Shown here: piece by piece, positions 58,035 to 64,000 of the stretch
Layout: each line of letters starts with the position of its first letter
How positions within the stretch are numbered: the first letter of the stretch is position 1
NCBI RefSeq assembly: GCF_004792695.1
Contig: NZ_SRXU01000009.1
Coordinates: forward strand, 91,070 to 155,069
Origin: Sphingomonas naasensis
GTDB lineage: Bacteria; Pseudomonadota; Alphaproteobacteria; Sphingomonadales; Sphingomonadaceae
Direction: 5' to 3'
Length of the DNA stretch: 64,000 nucleotides
The notes under the pieces: generated by a model
The model's input: the letters and a program-made list of their open reading frames with translations, nothing else
Told to the model about the DNA's origin: nothing
Databases searched by the model: none
Made by a program: the position numbers and the translations under genes

Positions 58035-58655
58035 ATGACCGTGCACTTCCACGAAGAAGACCTGCCCGAAGGCGTGTTCGCACCGGGCGCCGCGATTGCC
58101 GTCGACACCGAGACGATGGGGCTCATCACCCCGCGCGACCGGCTGTGCGTCGTCCAGCTGTCGGACGGCAGCGGCGACGAGCATCTCGTTCGATTCGGCC
58201 CGCGCTCGTCCTACGACGCGCCCAATCTGCGGGCGGTGCTCGCCGATCCCGAACGGCTCAAGCTCTATCACTTCGCGCGCTTCGATCTTGCCGCGATCCG
58301 CTTCTATCTCGGCGTGACCGCGGCGCCGGTCTATTGCACCAAGATCGCCTCGCGGCTGGTGCGCACCTATACCGACCGGCACGGCCTCAAGGACCTCGTT
58401 CGCGAGCTGCTCGGCCAGGAAATCTCCAAGCAGCAACAGTCTTCGGACTGGGGCGGCCCCGAGCTCTCGGACGCGCAGAAGGAATATGCCGCGTCCGACG
58501 TGCGCTATCTCCACGCGATGAAAGAGGAACTCGACCGGCGCCTCGAGCGTGAAGGCCGCATGCCGCTCGCCCAGGCCGCTTTCGAATTCCTGCCCTGGCG
58601 CGCAGAGCTGGATCTCGCCGGCTGGCCCGAGGTGGATATCTTTGCGCATATCTAG
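58035..58655 (+). CDS. RNase D-like 3'-5' exonuclease
   Basis: A 206-residue single DEDDy exonuclease domain without the HRDC domains of full-length RNase D. Exo I is AIAVDTETMGLI, Exo II is KLYHFARFDLAAIRFY and Exo III is EYAASDVRYLHAMKEEL with the catalytic Tyr. The gene is followed by lptC, lptA, lptB and rpoN in the arrangement typical for alphaproteobacteria, although a link to lipopolysaccharide export is not obvious. Confidence 0.93.
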   Translation: MTVHFHEEDLPEGVFAPGAAIAVDTETMGLITPRDRLCVVQLSDGSGDEHLVRFGPRSSYDAPNLRAVLADPERLKLYHFARFDLAAIRFYLGVTAAPVYCTKIASRLVRTYTDRHGLKDLVRELLGQEISKQQQSSDWGGPELSDAQKEYAASDVRYLHAMKEELDRRLEREGRMPLAQAAFEFLPWRAELDLAGWPEVDIFAHI

Positions 58656-58696
58656 CGCCCCGCCCACGACGTCCTATCTCGCGGGCATGGCACGCC

Positions 58697-59341
58697 ATGT
58701 CTGAAGTCGCCGCACGCCTCCGCTCGCAGAAGCGCGGCTGGGCACATCCCGGCAGCAGCCATGATCGCATCGTGCGCCTTGGGCTGATCCTGCTCCCGAT
58801 CGGCATCGGCGTGCTCGCGGCATTCCTTGTAGTGGCGCCGCTCATGATGGGCGGCGACATGAGCTTCGTGCTCGACAAGAACAAGGTCGACGTCTCGCCC
58901 GAGCGGCTGCGTATCGACGCTGCCGAATATCGCGGCGCCGACGCCAAAGGGCGGCCTTTTCATCTGCACGCGGGATCCGCGGTGCAGCGGAGTTCGTTCG
59001 AGCCCATCGTGAAGCTCAACGACCTTTCCGCCGAGATTCGGCTCGACACCGGACCGGCCTCGCTCCGCGCCGAGCGCGGGCATTACGACATGGCCAACCA
59101 GAAGGTCGCGATCGAGGGTCCGCTCAAATTCCAGACGTCCGACGGCTATGTGCTCAACACCCATGACGCGACGGTCGATCTGAAGAGCCGGCGGCTCGAA
59201 AGCGGAGGTGCGGTGACCGGCAATACCCCATCCGGCGTGTTCAGTGCGAACAGGCTCAGCGCCGATCTCGAACAGCGCACCGTATCGCTAACCGGCAATG
59301 CCCGCTTGCGGATCCTGCCCAACCGCGCAAATAGGCAGTGA
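58697..59341 (+). CDS. lptC: LPS export protein LptC
   Basis: LptC is the single-span bitopic protein that passes lipopolysaccharide from LptBFG to LptA. The 214-residue protein has one N-terminal helix (LGLILLPIGIGVLAAFLVVAPLMM) and a periplasmic beta-jellyroll (SFVLDKNKVDVSPERLRIDAAEYRGAD, GPLKFQTSDGYVLNTHDATVDLKSRRLESGG). Its stop overlaps the lptA start (TGATG). The order rnd-lptC-lptA-lptB supports the call, as LptC is weakly conserved. Confidence 0.92.
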   Translation: MSEVAARLRSQKRGWAHPGSSHDRIVRLGLILLPIGIGVLAAFLVVAPLMMGGDMSFVLDKNKVDVSPERLRIDAAEYRGADAKGRPFHLHAGSAVQRSSFEPIVKLNDLSAEIRLDTGPASLRAERGHYDMANQKVAIEGPLKFQTSDGYVLNTHDATVDLKSRRLESGGAVTGNTPSGVFSANRLSADLEQRTVSLTGNARLRILPNRANRQ

Positions 59342-59901
59342 TGCACCGCGGCCCCGCTCTGTATGCGTTCGCGCTCCCGCTGATCTTCGCCGCGGCGGTG
59401 CCCGCCGTCGCGCAGACGCGTCACAATTCCTCGGCGCCGATCGACGTCGCCTCGGATCGTATCGAGCTGCAGGATCGCGCCAACCGCGCGCTGCTGAGCG
59501 GCAATGTGAAGATCACCCAGGCCGAGATGACGCTCACCGCGGCACGCGTGACCGTCACCTATACCGGGCAGGTCAGCGACGGCTCGCCGCAGGTCTCGCG
59601 ACTCGACGCGTCGGGCGGGGTCACCGTGAACCGGCCGGATCAGAGCGCGCGCGCGCAATTCGCGGTCTACGACCTCAATCGCCGGGTGATCACGATGATC
59701 GGCGGCGTGACGCTGCGCCAGGGCGCGAACACCGTTTCGGGCGGGCGGCTGTCGATCGACCTCGATACCGGCCGCGCGACGATCGACGGATCGGGCGTGC
59801 GCGGGTCGACCAGCGCGACTCCGGGGCAGCCCGGGGTGCAGAGCTCGGGCGGGCGAGTCACCGGCCGCTTCTCGGTGCCCAAGCGGCAGGGCGAGCAATA
59901 G
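59341..59901 (+). CDS. lptA: LPS transport periplasmic protein LptA
   Basis: LptA bridges the periplasm as a beta-jellyroll filament that moves lipopolysaccharide to LptD. The 186-residue protein has a signal peptide (ALYAFALPLIFAAAVPAVAQ) and the OstA core: IDVASDRIELQDRANRALLSGNVKITQAEMTLTAARVTVTYTG, with FAVYDLNRRVITMIGGVTLRQGANTVSGGRLSIDLDTGRA later. ATG 59341 overlaps the lptC stop; GTG 59338 is an alternative. The C-terminus is a flexible Gly/Ser/Thr tail. Confidence 0.94.
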   Translation: MHRGPALYAFALPLIFAAAVPAVAQTRHNSSAPIDVASDRIELQDRANRALLSGNVKITQAEMTLTAARVTVTYTGQVSDGSPQVSRLDASGGVTVNRPDQSARAQFAVYDLNRRVITMIGGVTLRQGANTVSGGRLSIDLDTGRATIDGSGVRGSTSATPGQPGVQSSGGRVTGRFSVPKRQGEQ

Positions 59902-60032
59902 CAGGCGAGTAAGCGGCGTTTTTCAACGCCCTGACGCAGTTTCGCTTTTCATCTTCGTCATTCTCTTGCAGGAATCCTGCCAACTACGCCCTATATGCGG
60001 GCGTGATTGAAACGGTTCGTGCAGGAAAGCCT

Positions 60033-60809
60033 ATGAACGACGTAGCCATGCTCGAGCACCCCGTCGCCGATCCGGCGCCGTTGCCCGACAAGGGGCTCGC
60101 GGTCGTCTCGATCGCCAAATCCTATGACAAGCGCGTGGTGCTCACCGACGTCTCGGTCTCGGTGGGGCGCGGCGAAGTCATCGGACTGCTCGGGCCGAAC
60201 GGCGCGGGCAAGACGACCTGCTTCTATTCGGTGATGGGGCTGGTGAAGCCCGACAGCGGCCGCATCATGCTCGACGGCGAGGATATCACCAAGCTGCCGA
60301 TGTATCGCCGCGCGATCCTCGGCCTCGGCTATCTGCCGCAGGAAACCTCGATCTTCCGCGGCATGACCGTGGAGAACAATATCCGCGCCGTGCTCGAGCT
60401 CGCCGAGCCCGACAAGGCGGCGCGGCAGGCGCGGCTCGACCAATTGCTCGACGAGTTCGGCCTGACGCGCCTCCGCGCCGCCCCGGCGATGGCGCTTTCG
60501 GGCGGCGAGCGGCGCCGCGCCGAGATCGCCCGCGCGCTCGCCGCCGATCCGACGATCATCCTGCTCGACGAGCCGTTCGCGGGGATCGATCCGATCTCGA
60601 TCTCGGACATTCGCGAGCTCGTGATCCAGCTCAAGAACCGCGGGATCGGCGTGCTGATCACCGATCACAATGTCCGCGAGACGCTCGACATCGTCGACCG
60701 CGGCTACATCATCTATGACGGCCGCGTGTTGTTCGCCGGCTCGCCCGACGATCTGGTGCGCGACGAGAATGTCCGCCGCCTCTATCTCGGCGAGAGCTTC
60801 GAGCTGTAA
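60033..60809 (+). CDS. lptB: LPS export ABC transporter ATP-binding protein LptB
   Basis: The 258-residue ATPase of the LptBFG extractor. Walker A is GLLGPNGAGKTTCF, the Q-loop region is LGYLPQETSIF, the signature is LSGGERRRAEIARAL and Walker B is TIILLDEPFAGIDP, followed by the switch histidine in LITDHNVRETL. ATG 60033 is chosen because AGGAAAG stands 5 bases upstream; GTG 60003 would add ten residues. The gap of 130 bases after lptA leaves room for a separate promoter, and rpoN follows after 6 bases. Confidence 0.96.
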   Translation: MNDVAMLEHPVADPAPLPDKGLAVVSIAKSYDKRVVLTDVSVSVGRGEVIGLLGPNGAGKTTCFYSVMGLVKPDSGRIMLDGEDITKLPMYRRAILGLGYLPQETSIFRGMTVENNIRAVLELAEPDKAARQARLDQLLDEFGLTRLRAAPAMALSGGERRRAEIARALAADPTIILLDEPFAGIDPISISDIRELVIQLKNRGIGVLITDHNVRETLDIVDRGYIIYDGRVLFAGSPDDLVRDENVRRLYLGESFEL

Positions 60810-60815
60810 CCTGCG

Positions 60816-62330
60816 ATGAGTCTCGCGCCTCGCCTCGACCTGCGCCAGTCGCAATCGCTGGTGATGACGCCGCAGCTCCAGCAGGCGATCAAGCTGCTGG
60901 CGCTGTCGAACCTCGAGATCGAAACGTTCATCGCCGAGGAGATCGAGAAGAATCCGCTGCTTGAATCGCAGGGCAGCGGCAGCGACGAGACGCCAGACGT
61001 GCCGGCGGCCGAGCCCGAAGCTGATTTCGAGGGCGCGCGCGACGGGCCGGCCGATGCCAGCGAGCTGATCGCCGGCGGCGGCGAGGCGGCGGGCGAGGCG
61101 GCGCTCGACGTCGATTTCGCGGCCGAGACCTTCCACCATGACAGCCCTGCCGATTCGATCGGCGGGCTCGACGGTAGCCTCGGCATCTCGGGCAGCGGCG
61201 GCGGCTCCGAGGACGGTCCCGATTTCGACAATATGGGCGCCTCGGCGCTCAGCCTCGCCGACCATCTGATGGCGCAGGCGGGAGCGAGCGTCGACGGCGC
61301 CGATCTGTTCATCGCCGCGCATCTGATCGATCAGATCGACGAGACCGGCTATCTCACGGCGCCGCTGCTCGATATCGCCGGCCGACTCGGCGTGCCGCTC
61401 GCGCGAGTCGAGGCAGTGCTGGCGACGGTCCATACCTTCGATCCCACCGGGGTGGGCGCGCGCAACCTCGCCGAATGCCTCGCGCTGCAGGCGAAGGAAG
61501 CAGATCGCTACGATCCGTGCATGGCGCGGCTGATCGACAATCTCGAGCTCGTCGCGCGCGGCGACCTCGCGCGCCTGAAGCGGCTGTGCAACGTCGACGA
61601 CGAGGATCTGGCGGACATGATCCGCGAACTGCGCAACTATGACCCCAAGCCGGGCTGCCGCTATGGCGGCGAGCCGACGCTGGCGGTGGTCCCCGACATC
61701 TTCGTCGCGCGCCGCGGTGCCGGCTGGGCAGTCGAGATCAACGCCGCGACCTTGCCCAAATTGCTGGTCAACCGCGCTTATTATGCCGAGATCTCGGCGG
61801 GTCCGCAGGACAAGGCGAGTAAGGCGTGGATGTCCGACATGCTCGCCAGCGCCAACTGGCTGGTCAAGGCGCTCGACCAGCGCCAGCGCACGATCATCAA
61901 GGTGGCGAGCGAGATCGTGAAGCAGCAGGAGGCGTTCTTCCTCCACGGCGTCGCGCATCTCAAGCCGATGACGCTGCGCCAGGTCGCCGATGTGATCGAG
62001 ATGCACGAATCGACGGTGAGCCGGGTCACCAGCAACAAATATCTGAGCTGCGCGCGCGGGCTGTTCGAGCTCAAATATTTCTTCACCAGCGCGATCCAGT
62101 CGGCCGATGGCGGCGACGCGGTTTCGGCCGAGGCAGTGAAGAGCGCGATCCGTGCGCTGATCCAGGCCGAGGACCCGCGCAAGATCCTGTCGGACGACAC
62201 CTTGGTCGAGATGCTCAACGCCAAGGGCTTCGACATCGCGCGGCGCACCGTCGCCAAATATCGCGAGGCGATGGGGATCGGCAGCTCGGTCCAGCGGCGG
62301 CGGCAAAAGGCGCTCGAAGGCGTCGGTTAA
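60816..62330 (+). CDS. rpoN: RNA polymerase sigma-54 factor
   Basis: A 504-residue sigma-54. Region I is the Gln/Leu-rich N-terminus (LDLRQSQSLVMTPQLQQAIKLLALSNLEIETFI), region II is acidic and Gly-rich, and region III holds the core-binding and helix-turn-helix parts (MTLRQVADVIEMHESTVSRVTSNKYL). The RpoN box is ARRTVAKYRE. It directs transcription with AAA+ activators, commonly for nitrogen use, motility or envelope functions. It lies 6 bases after lptB in the usual proteobacterial order; no hpf or ptsN gene follows here. Confidence 0.96.
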   Translation: MSLAPRLDLRQSQSLVMTPQLQQAIKLLALSNLEIETFIAEEIEKNPLLESQGSGSDETPDVPAAEPEADFEGARDGPADASELIAGGGEAAGEAALDVDFAAETFHHDSPADSIGGLDGSLGISGSGGGSEDGPDFDNMGASALSLADHLMAQAGASVDGADLFIAAHLIDQIDETGYLTAPLLDIAGRLGVPLARVEAVLATVHTFDPTGVGARNLAECLALQAKEADRYDPCMARLIDNLELVARGDLARLKRLCNVDDEDLADMIRELRNYDPKPGCRYGGEPTLAVVPDIFVARRGAGWAVEINAATLPKLLVNRAYYAEISAGPQDKASKAWMSDMLASANWLVKALDQRQRTIIKVASEIVKQQEAFFLHGVAHLKPMTLRQVADVIEMHESTVSRVTSNKYLSCARGLFELKYFFTSAIQSADGGDAVSAEAVKSAIRALIQAEDPRKILSDDTLVEMLNAKGFDIARRTVAKYREAMGIGSSVQRRRQKALEGVG

Positions 62331-62407
62331 GACGCGGTTGGCGACGAATCTGCCGGAGAGTCCCGCGCCGTAAGACTCCGTAGAGCCGTTCTTCCTATAA
62401 TGAGGGA

Positions 62408-62812
62408 ATGAGCGCGACCTTCTCCATCGACGCCGAGCCCGAGCGCGATCTGATCCGGATCGCCATGGCGGGTCTGTTCACGCCCGAAGACATCCAACGC
62501 TTCTATGCCGAGCGCGCGGCCGCGCACGCGAGGCTCACCTGCGCGCGCAACGCGCACCTGACGATCAACGATCTGCGCGAGATGAAAATCCAGCCGCAGG
62601 ACAGCGTCGCCGAATTCCAGCAGATGCTCGGCGCGCCCGAATATCGCTCGCGCCGGCTCGCCTTCGTGATCGGCCGCACGCTGGCGCGCAGCCAGCTTCA
62701 GCGCGCGCTCACCGGGCGCAGCAACGATACGCGGTGCTTCGACACGGTGGTCGAGGCCGAGGCGTGGCTGTTCCAGGGCGCGATTGCGGGATCGCTTCGC
62801 GCGGCGGGCTGA
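62408..62812 (+). CDS. Conserved hypothetical protein, STAS/SpoIIAA-like
   Basis: A 134-residue protein. The layout resembles small STAS/SpoIIAA-like proteins: an N-terminal strand pair (FSIDAEPERDLIRIAMAGLFTPEDIQRFYAERAAAH), a strand HLTINDLREMKI and a later helix-strand (RSRRLAFVIGRTLARSQLQRAL, TRCFDTVVEAEAWLF). Such proteins often regulate partners or bind membranes. The identification is from pattern alone. It replaces the hpf gene usually found after rpoN. Confidence 0.68.
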   Translation: MSATFSIDAEPERDLIRIAMAGLFTPEDIQRFYAERAAAHARLTCARNAHLTINDLREMKIQPQDSVAEFQQMLGAPEYRSRRLAFVIGRTLARSQLQRALTGRSNDTRCFDTVVEAEAWLFQGAIAGSLRAAG

Positions 62813-62838
62813 TATCCGCGCGCTCACCGCGCCTGATC

Positions 62839-64000
62839 CTATTCCGCGGCGAGCAGCGATTCGGCTCCGCCCAGATCGACCGACACCAGCCGGCTCACCC
62901 CGCGCTCGACCATCGTCACGCCGAACAGCCGGTGCATCCGGCTCATCGTCGCGGCGTTGTGGGTGACGATCAGATAACGCGTCGCGGTCTCGCGGGTCAT
63001 CGCCTCGAGCAAGTCGCAGAAGCGCTCGATATTGGCGTCGTCGAGCGGCGCATCGACTTCGTCGAGCACGCAGATCGGCGCCGGATTGGTCAGGAACAGC
63101 GCGAAGATCAGCGCCACCGCGGTCAGCGCCTGCTCGCCGCCGGACAGCAACGTGAGCGACTGAAGACGTTTGCCCGGCGGCTGCGCCATGATCTCGAGCC
63201 CGGCCTCGAGCGGATCGTCCGAATCGATCAACTGGAGATGCGCCTGCCCGCCGTTGAACAAAGTGGTGAACAGCCGGCGAAAATGCTGGTCGACTGCCTC
63301 GAACGCGGCGAGCAGCCGCTGACGCCCCTCGCGGTTGAGCGTTCCGATCGAGCCGCGCAGCCGGTTGACCGCCTGCGCCAGCTCGTCGCGCTCGGCTGCG
63401 TTGCCCATGAACACCGCCTCGAGCTCGGCGAGCTCGGTCTCGGCGACGAGGTTGACCGGTCCGATTCGCTCGCGATCTATGTTGAGCTTCTCGTGCGCTG
63501 CCGATTCCTCCTGCGGGCTGCGGACATCGCCGTCCTGGAAGCCGGCCTTTTGCGGGAGCAAAGGCGGCGGGCATTCGAAGCGTTCGCCCGACAGCCGCCC
63601 CATCTCGATCCGCCGCATCTCCTGGTTCTCGGCCCGCGCGCTCGCCCCGGCCCGGGTCTCGCGCGCTTCCGCCAGCGCCTCGTTGGCGACGCGGACCGCG
63701 CCCTCGGTCGCGCGCAACGCGCTTTCGGCGTCGCGCTCGGCCGCCTGCGCCGTCGCCGATTCGACGCGCGCCGCCTCGGTCGTCGCCTCCGCCTCGGCCA
63801 CCGCGGCATCGAGCTCGGCGGGCCGCGCGGCGATTCGCGCGCTCTCCTCGGCCAGCTCGGCGGCGCGCTTCTCCATCTCGTTCGCCCGCCGCGCCGCTTC
63901 GCCCGCGCGCGACTTCCAGCTGCGCGTCTCGGCCGTCGCGGCGGCGAGCCGTTCGCGCGCCTGCGCGATCTCGCGCTCGAGCGTCCCGCCCTCGCCCCGC
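62839..64000 (-). CDS. smc: Chromosome segregation protein SMC, C-terminal part
   Basis: The 3' end of smc, with the frame open to the window edge. The visible 380-odd residues are the end of the coiled coil (alanine/glutamate/arginine-rich) and the C-terminal ATPase head. The ABC signature is LTLLSGGEQALTAVALIFALF, Walker B is ICVLDEVDAPLDDANIERF, followed by TRYLIVTHNAATMSRMHRLFGVTM, the D-loop and switch region. A segment RIGPVNLVAETELAELE is also typical. SMC with ScpA and ScpB condenses and organises chromosomes. The N-terminus and hinge lie beyond 64000. Confidence 0.95.
   Translation of the reverse strand, partial: RGEGGTLEREIAQARERLAAATAETRSWKSRAGEAARRANEMEKRAAELAEESARIAARPAELDAAVAEAEATTEAARVESATAQAAERDAESALRATEGAVRVANEALAEARETRAGASARAENQEMRRIEMGRLSGERFECPPPLLPQKAGFQDGDVRSPQEESAAHEKLNIDRERIGPVNLVAETELAELEAVFMGNAAERDELAQAVNRLRGSIGTLNREGRQRLLAAFEAVDQHFRRLFTTLFNGGQAHLQLIDSDDPLEAGLEIMAQPPGKRLQSLTLLSGGEQALTAVALIFALFLTNPAPICVLDEVDAPLDDANIERFCDLLEAMTRETATRYLIVTHNAATMSRMHRLFGVTMVERGVSRLVSVDLGGAESLLAAE

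Overview
The window is GC-rich, densely coded chromosomal DNA from an alphaproteobacterium, most likely a Sphingomonas-type sphingomonad. The call rests on gene content and order: ftsK near lolA with a ubiquinone-type hydroxylase divergent from it; hemC-hemD-Mic60-like; tsaD-gpsA; rsmB-rpe-heparinase-like-purH; a Bkd-type 2-oxoacid dehydrogenase; and RNase D-like-lptC-lptA-lptB-rpoN followed by smc. Genes are tightly packed, with many 4-base ATGA overlaps. There is one tRNA gene (Gly-GCC), and I see no rRNA, CRISPR array, prophage or complete insertion sequence.

Layout. 0-5.6 kb: lolA, a two-gene accessory insert (a small protein and a frameshifted retropepsin), ftsK, a UbiH-type hydroxylase and a GNAT. 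5.65-5.94 kb: a MITE-like palindromic element. 5.9-8.0 kb: a four-gene overlapping operon (thioredoxin/TPR, Lon-substrate-domain protein, Trm112-like, unknown). 8.2-11.5 kb: tRNA-Gly, DUF2147, DUF72, an SDR/DoxX fusion and DUF2269. 11.5-14.4 kb: CoA-transferase, GNAT and glutaryl-CoA dehydrogenase. 14.4-16.9 kb: Mic60-like, hemD and hemC. 16.9-19.4 kb: tsaD, gpsA and DUF1697. 19.4-25 kb: an SDHAF4-like gene, then rsmB, rpe, heparinase-like and purH. 25-28.7 kb: bkdA1, bkdA2 and bkdB. 28.7-31.5 kb: PP2C phosphatase, bioY, YciI and rarD. 31.5-33.2 kb: an ArsR-VOC-SRPBCC-SRPBCC operon with two perfect operators. 33.2-35.3 kb: thiolase and enoyl-CoA hydratase.

35.3-38.0 kb is the least familiar part: a leftward cassette of a 52-residue peptide, two unrecognised proteins that both seem to be cupin-like plus HEAT-like, and an OmpR-class regulator with a degenerate receiver and a 2-base frameshift. 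38.1-42.1 kb holds two hot-dog thioesterases, a PQQ-type sugar dehydrogenase, a VOC protein, an Arr-type rifampin ADP-ribosyltransferase and a 2H phosphoesterase. 42.4-44.3 kb holds a DUF4261-like protein with an unknown partner and a small membrane protein. 44.3-47.0 kb holds thiC under a TPP riboswitch, a small lipoprotein and rpmG. 47.2-56.1 kb holds an amidohydrolase, Dps, small secreted and DUF1428 proteins, a metallophosphoesterase, an ATP-dependent DNA ligase, an S41 peptidase, an Lrp/AsnC regulator with an EamA exporter, a TetR regulator and a VOC protein. 56.2-64 kb holds a glycine-rich double cold-shock protein, TerC, the LPS-transport/rpoN block, an unknown protein and the 3' part of smc.

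Most of the window is core housekeeping (division, haem, lipopolysaccharide transport, translation fidelity, branched-chain amino acid and acyl-CoA catabolism). The accessory or unusual parts are the retropepsin insert, the palindromic element, the REP pair inside bkdB, the ArsR operon, arr, the 42.4 kb pair and the 35.3-38.0 kb cassette. The last is my best candidate for an undescribed system.
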